DNA from: Actinomycetospora lutea
GTDB taxonomy: Bacteria; Actinomycetota; Actinomycetes; Mycobacteriales; Pseudonocardiaceae
Direction: 5' to 3'
Length of the DNA: 64,000 bases
Assembly (NCBI RefSeq): GCF_028737205.1
Contig: NZ_JAQZAL010000012.1
Location: 121,399 to 185,398, forward strand
Position 1 is the first letter of the stretch. Every line of letters begins with the position of its first letter. Shown here one piece after another: positions 49,972 through 57,491 of the stretch. Below the pieces are notes generated by a model that made no database searches, was not told where the DNA came from, and saw nothing but the letters and a program-made list of their open reading frames with translations. The position numbers were made by a program, and so were the translations under genes.

Positions 49972-50454
49972 ATGATCGCTGTGGGAGAGAAGATCCCCGA
50001 CGTGCCGCTGACGACGGTCGACGCGGAGGGCAACACCGAGTCCGTGCGCTCCGGCGAGCTCTTCGCGACGGGCCGCACCGTGCTGTTCGGCGTGCCCGCC
50101 GCCTTCAGCCCGACCTGCAGCGACGCCCACCTCCCGGGCTTCGTCGCGAAGGCCGGCGAGATCTCGGCGAAGGGCGTCGACCGGATCGTCTGCGTCTCGG
50201 TCAACGACCCGTTCGTGATGGGCGCGTGGGCCAAGGACCAGGCCGTCGAGGGGGTCGTCATGCTCGCGGACGGCTCGGCGCTGTTCGCCCGGGCGATGGG
50301 CCTGGACCTGGACGGCACGGACTTCGGGCTCGGGGTCCGGTCGCAGCGCTACGCGTCGATCATCGACGACGGGACGCTGACCTGGATCGACGTCGAGGCC
50401 GCCCCGCCGGATCACGAGAAGTCCACCGCCGAGGTGGTCCTGACCCACCTCTAG
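49972..50454 (+). CDS. Peroxiredoxin, Prx5-like
   Basis: A 160-residue thiol peroxidase. The peroxidatic cysteine is C49 in PAAFSPTCSDAHLPGF, followed by VDRIVCVSVNDPFVMGAW, matching the Prx5 group. GGAGGA precedes the ATG. It probably protects the cell from peroxide released by flavin enzymes nearby. Its stop overlaps the converging TetR gene by 4 bp. Confidence 0.9.
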   Translation: MIAVGEKIPDVPLTTVDAEGNTESVRSGELFATGRTVLFGVPAAFSPTCSDAHLPGFVAKAGEISAKGVDRIVCVSVNDPFVMGAWAKDQAVEGVVMLADGSALFARAMGLDLDGTDFGLGVRSQRYASIIDDGTLTWIDVEAAPPDHEKSTAEVVLTHL

Positions 50455-51080
50455 CGGCAGTCCACGACCCGCAGGGCGATCGCCGTGTACCGGTCCACGA
50501 GATCGGGCACGGCGAGCCCGCGGTCGGGCTCATCCCCCTGATCGGGCTCGTACCCCTGCTCGGGCTCGTACCAGTGGGCGATGGCGTTGCACGCCGCGAC
50601 GATCGCGCGGCGTGCGTCGTCCGGGTGCTCGCACGCGAACGCCCCGCGCGCCACGCCGTCGGCGACGATGTCGGCCCACAGGCGGCTCGCGGCCGCTCGC
50701 AGGCCGTCGAGGCGCTCGCGGTCGGCCGGGTCGAGGTTGCGCCACTCGGACGCGGCGATGGTGCTCTCGACCTGCCGGCTGACCCGGTACTCCACGGTCG
50801 CGCGCACCAGCGCCCCGAGCCGGGCGGCCGGGTCGTCGCCGGCCGTGCGCAACGCCTCGTCGCAGCGCCGGAAGTACTCCGCAGTGCTCTCCTCGATCAG
50901 GGCGGTGAGCAGCTCCTGCTTGCCGGAGTGCCAGTGGTAGAGCGCCGAGAGCGAGAGGCCCGCGCGCGCGGCGATGTCGCGGATCGAGCTCCCGTGGTAG
51001 CCGCGCTCGGCGAAGCTCTCGCGCGCGGCGCGGGTGATCGCGTCCCGGCCGCTCCCGCGCGGCACGGCCGGGGAGCTCAT
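50451..51080 (-). CDS. TetR-family regulator with tandem-repeat tail
   Basis: A 209-residue regulator with HTH DAITRAARESFAERGYHGSS, IRDIAARAGLSLSALYHWH. Near the C-terminus the segment YEPEQG-YEPDQG-DEPDRG is a threefold six-residue repeat from an 18-bp tandem repeat, unusual for the family. It diverges from the crotonase-SDR genes and lies beside an ATCGATCGAT palindrome. It probably represses that cluster. Confidence 0.83.
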   Translation of the reverse strand: MSSPAVPRGSGRDAITRAARESFAERGYHGSSIRDIAARAGLSLSALYHWHSGKQELLTALIEESTAEYFRRCDEALRTAGDDPAARLGALVRATVEYRVSRQVESTIAASEWRNLDPADRERLDGLRAAASRLWADIVADGVARGAFACEHPDDARRAIVAACNAIAHWYEPEQGYEPDQGDEPDRGLAVPDLVDRYTAIALRVVDCR

Positions 51081-51105
51081 CGCGACAGCGTAGTGGCCGG
51101 GTGAA

Positions 51106-51117
51106 CGATCGATCGAT
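51106..51117. promoter_or_regulatory. Palindrome around CGATCGATCG, possible TetR operator
   Basis: Overlapping palindromes CGATCGATCG and ATCGATCGAT lie between the divergent TetR and crotonase genes. The sequence is less GC-rich than its surroundings. A candidate operator. Confidence 0.5.
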
Positions 51118-51159
51118 AGGTTCCGGGCGTATCTGCTGTCTCGGGACGGAGCCGCATCC

Positions 51160-51954
51160 ATGGACCCCACCGATCCCGACGAGGTCCTGCTCGCCCGCCG
51201 CGACGCGGGCGTGCTGACCCTGACCCTGAACCGTCCCCAGCGCCGCAACGCGCTCGACACGGCGTCGTGGCAGGCGCTGCACGCGCAGCTGTCGGCCGCC
51301 CGCGACGACGACGCCGTGCGCGCCGTGGTGATCACCGGGGCGGGCGGGGCGTTCTGCGCGGGCGCCGATCTCTCCGGTGCCCGCGAGGGGCACCCGCTGG
51401 ACCGGATGCGGTTCATCAACGAGATCGCGCTGCTGCTCCACGAGCTGCCGAAGCCGACGGTCGCGCAGGTGGACGGCGTCGCGGTCGGGGCGGGCTGGAA
51501 CCTCGCGCTGGGCTGCGACCTCGTCGTCGCCACCCCGACGGCGCGCTTCTCGCAGATCTTCGCCAAGCGCGGGCTGTCGCTGGACTTCGGCGGGTCGTGG
51601 CTGTTGCCGCGCCTGGTCGGTATGCAGCAGGCCAAGCGCCTCGCGCTGCTCGCCGAGATGATCGACGCCGAGGAGGCGCTGCGGCTGGGCCTCGTGACCT
51701 GGATCGTGGCGCCCGAGGAGATCGAGGCCTTCGTCGCCGACCTCACCGCCCGGCTCGTCGCGAACGCCCCGGTCGCCGTCGCGCAGTCGAAGGCGCTGCT
51801 GCACGAGAACGCCGACCGGACGCTGCGCGACGCGCTCGCGACCGAGGCCCGGACCCAGGCCGTCAACTTCGCCGGGGAGGACGCGCCCGAGGCGTTCGCG
51901 GCGTTCCGCGATAAGCGGGAGCCGCACTTCACCGGGCAGTGGGCGGTCCGGTGA
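51160..51954 (+). CDS. Enoyl-CoA hydratase
   Basis: A 264-residue crotonase. Oxyanion segments are GGAFCAGADLSG and GVAVGAGWNLALGCDLVVA, with FAKRGLSLDFGGSW. Its stop overlaps the SDR start by 4 bp, so the two are coupled. It would hydrate a 2-enoyl-CoA. Confidence 0.9.
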   Translation: MDPTDPDEVLLARRDAGVLTLTLNRPQRRNALDTASWQALHAQLSAARDDDAVRAVVITGAGGAFCAGADLSGAREGHPLDRMRFINEIALLLHELPKPTVAQVDGVAVGAGWNLALGCDLVVATPTARFSQIFAKRGLSLDFGGSWLLPRLVGMQQAKRLALLAEMIDAEEALRLGLVTWIVAPEEIEAFVADLTARLVANAPVAVAQSKALLHENADRTLRDALATEARTQAVNFAGEDAPEAFAAFRDKREPHFTGQWAVR

Positions 51955-52715
51955 GCCTGTTCGACCTCACCGGGCACGTCGCCCTGGTCACCGGCGGCAA
52001 CTCCGGCATCGGCCTCGGCATGGCCCGCGGGCTCGCCCGCTGCGGGGCGGACGTCGCGATCTGGGGGACCAACGAGGAGCGCAACGCCGCGGCCGTCGAC
52101 GAGCTCGCGGGGCTGGGGGCCCGGGCGCGGGCGTGGCGCTGCGACGTCGGCGACGAGGACGCGGTCGAGGCGGCGTTCGGCGGGGTGCTCGAGCACTTCG
52201 GGCGCGTCGACTCGTGCTTCGCCAACGCCGGGATCGGCGGGTCGGGGGCACGGTTCGTCGACACGACCCTCGAGGAGTGGCGGCGCGTCACCCGGATCGA
52301 CCTCGACGGCGCGTTCCTGACGCTGCGCGCCGCCGCGCGGCACATGGTCGAGCGCGGGGACGGCGGGGTGCTGGTGGGCACCTCGAGCGTGTCCACGGTC
52401 CACGGGGCCCCGCGCAACCAGGCGTACGCGGCGTCGAAGGCCGGCCTGACCGCGATCATCAAGGGCCTCGCGATCGAGCTCGCCCGCCACCGCGTCAACG
52501 CGCACTCGCTGGTGGTCGGCTGGACCGAGACCCCGCTCGCGTCCCGCACGCTGCACGACGAGCGCTTCGAGAAGGCCGTGATGCCGCGGATGCCGCAGCG
52601 GCGCTGGGGCGAGCCGGACGACTTCGCGCGCCTCGCGGTGTACCTCGCCGGCGGCGCCGGGGGCTTTCACACCGGCGACGAGATCGTCGTCGACGGCGCC
52701 TACTCGATCTTCTGA
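51951..52715 (+). CDS. SDR-family oxidoreductase
   Basis: A 254-residue short-chain dehydrogenase. The cofactor motif TGGNSGIG, the NAGIGG turn and the catalytic Ser/Tyr/Lys in GTSSVSTVHG...YAASK are intact. It would oxidise or reduce a hydroxyacyl intermediate. The GTG start overlaps the crotonase stop. Confidence 0.9.
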   Translation: MSLFDLTGHVALVTGGNSGIGLGMARGLARCGADVAIWGTNEERNAAAVDELAGLGARARAWRCDVGDEDAVEAAFGGVLEHFGRVDSCFANAGIGGSGARFVDTTLEEWRRVTRIDLDGAFLTLRAAARHMVERGDGGVLVGTSSVSTVHGAPRNQAYAASKAGLTAIIKGLAIELARHRVNAHSLVVGWTETPLASRTLHDERFEKAVMPRMPQRRWGEPDDFARLAVYLAGGAGGFHTGDEIVVDGAYSIF

Positions 52716-52861
52716 GCGGCGGGCACCGCTGCAACCTGGCTGCAACCCCTGCCCACGGGGCGCGTGATCGGCTTCACTGTCTCCACGCGACAGGACCGTG
52801 GGCAGATCCGGGCGGCCGCCCACGGTCGGCACGGGATGTCGCCCGTCGAAGAGAGGCAGCA

Positions 52862-54679
52862 GTGACGCAGACGGCGGAGAGCGGGCGCACCGAGACCGAC
52901 CGGCGGGTGAGCAGCTGGCTCACCGAGTTCGCCGACGCGCTCTCGGCCGGGGACGGTGACCGCACGGCGGCGCTGTTCGCGGACGAGTCCTACTGGCGCG
53001 ACCTGGTGTCGTTCACCTGGAACCTGGTGACCGTGGAGGGGCCGGCCGGGGTCGCGGACCTGGCGCGGTCGGACGCCGCGCGGCAGGCCTCGCCGGTGAG
53101 CTTCGAGGTCAGCGGCGCGCCGACGGAGTCCGACGGGGTGACCGAGGCGTGGCTGACGTTCGAGACCGCGATCGGGCGGGGCACCGGGCACCTGCGGCTG
53201 AACGCGGACGGCAAGGCGTGGACGTTGCTGACCACGCTGGACGAGCTCAAGGGCCACGAGGAGCCGCGGGGGGAGCGCCGCCCGTTCGGCACCGAGCACG
53301 GCGCGAACCCGGACCGCGTGACCTGGCGCGAGCGGCGTGAGGCCGAGGCCGCGGAGCTGGGCTACACGCGCCAGCCGGAGGTCGTGATCATCGGCGGCGG
53401 GCAGGGCGGGATCGCGCTCGGCGCGCGGCTGCGCCAGCTGGGCGTCGAGGCGATCATCGTCGAGTCCAACGAGCGGCCCGGCGACTCCTGGCGCAAGCGC
53501 TACAAGAGCCTCGCCCTGCACGACCCGGTCTGGTACGACCACCTGCCCTACCTGAAGTTCCCGGACAACTGGCCGGTGTTCGCGCCGAAGGACAAGATCG
53601 GCGACTGGCTCGAGATGTACACCCGCGTCATGGAGCTGAACTACTGGGGCTCCACGACGGCGAAGAGCGCGACGTTCGACGAGGCCTCCGGCGAGTGGTC
53701 GGTGGTGGTCGACCGGGCCGGCGAGGAGGTCACGCTCCGGCCGAAGCAGCTGGTGTTCGCGCTCGGGGTCTCGGGCAAGCCGAACATCCCCGACATCCCG
53801 GGCCGCGAGAAGTTCCAGGGCGAGGTGCAGCACTCCAGCCAGCACCCCGGGCCGGACGCCTACAAGGGCAAGAAGGTCGTGGTCATCGGGTCGAACAACT
53901 CGGCGTTCGACATCTGCGGGGCCCTGTGGGAGGTCGGCGCGGACGTCACGATGGTGCAGCGCAGCTCCACGCACATCATCAAGAGCGACACGCTCATGGA
54001 GTACGGGCTCGGCGACCTGTACTCCGAGCGCGCGCTGGCGTCGGGGATCGACACCTACACCGCGGACATGATCTTCGCGTCGCTGCCGTACCGGATCATG
54101 CACACCTTCCAGAAGCCCACCTACGACAAGGCCCGCGAGATCGACGCGGAGTTCTACCGCAAGCTCACCGACGCCGGCTTCGAGCTCGACTTCGGCGACG
54201 ACGACTCCGGGCTGTTCATGAAGTACCTGCGCCGCGGCTCGGGCTACTACATCGACGTGGGCGCCGCCGAGCTCGTCGCCGACGGCAAGGTCAAGCTCGC
54301 CAAGGGCCAGATCACCGAGCTGACCGAGCACGAGGTCGTGCTCGACGACGGCACCCGCCTCGAGGCCGACCTGGTCGTGCTGGCCACCGGCTACGGCTCG
54401 ATGAACCAGCGCGCCGCCGACATCATCGGCCAGGAGATGGCCGACCGCGTCGGCAAGGTCTGGGGCCTGGGCTCGGACACCACCAAGGATCCCGGTCCGT
54501 GGGAGGGCGAGCAGCGCAACATGTGGAAGCCGACCCAGCAGGACAACCTGTACTTCCACGGCGGCAACCTGCACCAGTCGCGCTTCTACTCGCTCTACCT
54601 CGCGCTGCAGCTCAAGGCGCGCTCGGAGGGCATCCCGACCCCGGTGTTCGGCAAGCAGGAGGTGCACCACACCGCGTAG
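52862..54679 (+). CDS. NTF2-fused class B flavin monooxygenase
   Basis: A 605-residue fusion. Residues 1-135 form an NTF2/SnoaL-like domain. The rest is a flavin monooxygenase, with FAD motif IGGGQGGIALG (about 177-187), the FQGEVQHSSQHP segment at the FMO/Baeyer-Villiger fingerprint, and the NADPH motif VVVIGSNNSAFD. The fingerprint has His where Baeyer-Villiger enzymes have Trp, so the reaction (oxygenation of a ketone or a heteroatom) is open. It lies after the SDR in the same direction with AGAGAGG before the GTG. Confidence 0.85.
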   Translation: MTQTAESGRTETDRRVSSWLTEFADALSAGDGDRTAALFADESYWRDLVSFTWNLVTVEGPAGVADLARSDAARQASPVSFEVSGAPTESDGVTEAWLTFETAIGRGTGHLRLNADGKAWTLLTTLDELKGHEEPRGERRPFGTEHGANPDRVTWRERREAEAAELGYTRQPEVVIIGGGQGGIALGARLRQLGVEAIIVESNERPGDSWRKRYKSLALHDPVWYDHLPYLKFPDNWPVFAPKDKIGDWLEMYTRVMELNYWGSTTAKSATFDEASGEWSVVVDRAGEEVTLRPKQLVFALGVSGKPNIPDIPGREKFQGEVQHSSQHPGPDAYKGKKVVVIGSNNSAFDICGALWEVGADVTMVQRSSTHIIKSDTLMEYGLGDLYSERALASGIDTYTADMIFASLPYRIMHTFQKPTYDKAREIDAEFYRKLTDAGFELDFGDDDSGLFMKYLRRGSGYYIDVGAAELVADGKVKLAKGQITELTEHEVVLDDGTRLEADLVVLATGYGSMNQRAADIIGQEMADRVGKVWGLGSDTTKDPGPWEGEQRNMWKPTQQDNLYFHGGNLHQSRFYSLYLALQLKARSEGIPTPVFGKQEVHHTA

Positions 54680-54733
54680 GCGTGCGGGCGGGCGGGACGA
54701 GGTGCCGGTGCACCCCGTCCTGCCCGTCCGTCG

Positions 54734-55855
54734 TCAGGCGCCGAGCTCCGCGCGGACCCGCTGGGCGGCCCGCGAGAGCGCGCGCAGCTTCTCGTAGGCG
54801 CAGAACCGGGGCAGGGCCTTCAGGCCGCAGTCGGTGGAGAGGTAGACGCGCTCGGGCTCGATGTGCTCGAGCACCTTGTGGATGCGGTCGACGATCTCCT
54901 GGTCCGACTCGACGTACAGGCTGCGGATGTCGATCACGCCGACCTGGACCTCCCGGTCGGGCGCGACCACCTCGAGGGCCTTGACGTCGGCCATGTCGCG
55001 CAGCGCGAAGTCGAGCGCGAACTGCTCGACGTCGACGTCCATCCACCGTTCGAGCACCCGGGGCAGCGCGTCCTCCACGGCGCGGAAGGTGTTGCCGTAG
55101 CCGGCCCCGAGGCAGCAGTGCCAGGCGATCTTCGCGTCGACGCCGTCGATCCAGGCGTTCATGACGTCGATGACCCAGTCGCTGTCGTCGTCCAGCGCCA
55201 GCTTCCAGGCGCCCAGGTCCTCGATCTGGATGAAGGTCGCGCCGTGCGCCACCAGGTCCTTGAGGTCCTCGTTGAAGATCGGCACGAGGTCCTCGGCGAG
55301 CCGCCGGGCGTCGGAGTACGCGGAGTGCGGGTGGGCGAAGTCCACGTGGTAGGTCAGGTTCGGCGGGCCGGCGCCGACCGAGACCTTCATCGGGCGGTCG
55401 GTGAGCAGGCGCGCCGCGCTGTGCATCTCGCCGAGGCGTCCGGGGATCCCGCGACTGACGGTCTCGGTGACCGCCGTCCCGCCCCAGTTGTGCATCCAGG
55501 CGGCCTGGCTCAGGTCCCCGTCCCCGCTGGCCTCGATCTGACGGGCCAGCGGGTTGGGCAGCTTCGCCTTCGTGAACCCGCCGAGGCGCTCGTACCAGTA
55601 CCAGACGAACGACCCGATCGCGCCGCCGTAGTCGTCGAAGTGCATCTGGCCGTCGGTCACGATGTCCAGCCCGGCCAGTTCCTGGTCCTTCATGCACGCC
55701 GTCGTGGCGTCCCACCACGCGTGCCAGTTCTCCTCCAGCTTCCACCACTCGAGCAGGTCGGCCCCCGCGAGGTTGTAGCGGGAGTACCACCGGGGCTTGG
55801 GATAGGACCCGATCATCGTCGTCGGGAGGACGGTGTCGACGACCTTGCGCATCAT
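54734..55855 (-). CDS. MetE C-terminal-like zinc methyl/alkyl transferase
   Basis: A 373-residue enzyme like the C-terminal half of cobalamin-independent methionine synthase. The opening TTMIGSYPKP and DIVTDGQMHFDDY are conserved. Zinc ligands are in WHCCLGAGYGN (His-x-Cys) and STDCGLKALPR (Cys). It lacks the N-terminal MetE half, as do epoxyalkane:coenzyme M transferases and other alkyl transferases. The ATG at 55855 is followed by a second ATG; GAGGAG suits either. Its context is a catabolic cluster, so methionine synthesis is unlikely. Confidence 0.8.
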   Translation of the reverse strand: MMRKVVDTVLPTTMIGSYPKPRWYSRYNLAGADLLEWWKLEENWHAWWDATTACMKDQELAGLDIVTDGQMHFDDYGGAIGSFVWYWYERLGGFTKAKLPNPLARQIEASGDGDLSQAAWMHNWGGTAVTETVSRGIPGRLGEMHSAARLLTDRPMKVSVGAGPPNLTYHVDFAHPHSAYSDARRLAEDLVPIFNEDLKDLVAHGATFIQIEDLGAWKLALDDDSDWVIDVMNAWIDGVDAKIAWHCCLGAGYGNTFRAVEDALPRVLERWMDVDVEQFALDFALRDMADVKALEVVAPDREVQVGVIDIRSLYVESDQEIVDRIHKVLEHIEPERVYLSTDCGLKALPRFCAYEKLRALSRAAQRVRAELGA

Positions 55856-55885
55856 GTTCTCCTCACGGGCTGTGGGCGGGTGTGG

Positions 55886-56575
55886 TCAGTGCTCGACGAC
55901 GGCGACGGCGCGCGTCGGTCCCCCGTGGGAGCCCTGCAGCTTGAGCGGGAAGCCGACGAAGGTGAAGCGGGTGTCGACGACCTGGTCGAGGTTGGCGAGG
56001 TTCTCGTAGTGGGTGATGTGCTCGCGCCGGCACATCATGTGGCAGGGATAGGTGCGGCTGATCGGGTTGTCCGGCGTCGGGCTGTCGACCCCGAAGGTCT
56101 TGATCCCCCGGTCGCGGATCCACTCGCTGCCCGACTCGCCGAAGCCCGCGAAGTCGGTGAGGTACTCCCGGCGCCCGACGTACCGGTTCCAGGTCGCCGT
56201 GTGGAACAGCACGATGTCGCCGGGGCGCACGTCGACCGGGGACGCCTTCTCGACCTCGTCGAGGTGCTCAGCGGTGATGTCGGTGTGCGCGGGGACGTCG
56301 GAGACGTCGAGGCACACCGCGTCGCCGTAGAACAGGTCCAGCGACATCTGGTCGATGGTCTGGGCGGTCGGGTCCGGGTCGAGGTGGGAGAACGAGTCGA
56401 CGTGGGTGGGGCCGTTGTCGTTGAGCAGGAACCCCGTCGTCTGGAAGGAGAACCCGCCCTCGAACCGCTGGGAGGTCTCCTCGTGGGTCGCGTGCTCGAA
56501 CACGACCGTCTTGAGGTGTCCGGGATAGACCTTCATCCCCTGGTAGATGTCCTGCGAGAGATCGATCAGACGCAT
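55886..56575 (-). CDS. Cyclase-family (kynurenine formamidase-like) hydrolase
   Basis: A 229-residue metal hydrolase. LIDLSQDIYQGMKVYPGH and the metal block GPTHVDSFSHLDPD are diagnostic, and GDIVLFHTATWNRY follows. Family members cleave amides or lactones or cyclise chains. It is 30 bp upstream of the MetE-like gene, in one operon with it and the SDR. Confidence 0.87.
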   Translation of the reverse strand: MRLIDLSQDIYQGMKVYPGHLKTVVFEHATHEETSQRFEGGFSFQTTGFLLNDNGPTHVDSFSHLDPDPTAQTIDQMSLDLFYGDAVCLDVSDVPAHTDITAEHLDEVEKASPVDVRPGDIVLFHTATWNRYVGRREYLTDFAGFGESGSEWIRDRGIKTFGVDSPTPDNPISRTYPCHMMCRREHITHYENLANLDQVVDTRFTFVGFPLKLQGSHGGPTRAVAVVEH

Positions 56576-56591
56576 CGGTGGGACTCCTTCC

Positions 56592-57383
56592 TCAGTACAT
56601 GACCACGCCGGCACTGACGTTGAGGTCCTCGCCCGTGATCGAGGAGGACTGCGGGGCGGCGAGGAAGACGCAGGCGTCGGCGACCTCCTCGGCGCGCACC
56701 AGGCGTCCCAGCGGCGAGGGGTCGGTGAAGGCGGCGCGGGCCGCGTCCACGCTGATGTCCCGCTGCCGGGCCTGGTCGCGGATCACCGCCTCGATCCGGG
56801 GCCCGTCGACGGCACCGGGACAGACCGCGTTGGCCCGCACGCCGAACGGGCCGAGCTCCGTGGCGAGGGTGCGCACGAGACCGATGAGCCCGGTCTTCGC
56901 GGCGGCGTAGGGGGTGCGCCCCGGCAGCGGGCGCTTGCCGGTCATCGACGAGATCGCCACGAGGCTGCCCGAGCGCTGCTCGACGAGCCGCGGGATGAAC
57001 CGGCGGAAGGTCAGGAAGACGCCGTCGAGGTCGGTCGCCAGGCACTCGCGCCACTCGGCGAGGCTGATCTCGTGGAGCCGGCGGGTGGGGCCGGCGATGC
57101 CGGCGTTCGCGATCACCGTGTCGACGCGCCCGAAACGCGTGTCCACGGCGTCCCCCAGCCGCTGCACCGAGGCCTCGTCGGTGACGTCGCAGGAGGCGGT
57201 GAGGACGTCGGTGCCCGGGGCGAGCCGCTCGATGTCGGCGAGGGTGTCGGCGAGGGTGTCCTCGTCGCGGGCGGTCAGGGCGAGCCCGGCGCCCTCGGCG
57301 GCCATCCCGACCGCGATGGCCCGCCCGATCCCGCGGCTCGCCCCGGTGACGACCACGACCTGGCCGTGCAGTCGCTCGCCCAC
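56592..57383 (-). CDS. SDR-family oxidoreductase
   Basis: A 263-residue dehydrogenase with TGASRGIGRAI, NAGIAG, ISSMTGKRPLPGRTPYAAAK (Ser, Tyr, Lys) and a C-terminal ITGEDLNVSAG. It is the first gene of the operon with the cyclase-family and MetE-like genes and would oxidise an alcohol intermediate. Confidence 0.9.
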   Translation of the reverse strand: MGERLHGQVVVVTGASRGIGRAIAVGMAAEGAGLALTARDEDTLADTLADIERLAPGTDVLTASCDVTDEASVQRLGDAVDTRFGRVDTVIANAGIAGPTRRLHEISLAEWRECLATDLDGVFLTFRRFIPRLVEQRSGSLVAISSMTGKRPLPGRTPYAAAKTGLIGLVRTLATELGPFGVRANAVCPGAVDGPRIEAVIRDQARQRDISVDAARAAFTDPSPLGRLVRAEEVADACVFLAAPQSSSITGEDLNVSAGVVMY

Positions 57384-57491
57384 CGTCGCCTCCGGCGCAC
57401 CTCGTTGTGACCCACGCCATCGTGCTGGGCGTCCGGGGGTGGCGACTATGTGCTCGCGACACCGACTGGTCGCTCGATGTTGTGCCGGTGC

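Noticed and set aside
54734..55855. Methionine synthase MetE
   Set aside because: It has only the C-terminal zinc domain (373 residues, against about 750 for MetE) and sits in a catabolic cluster.
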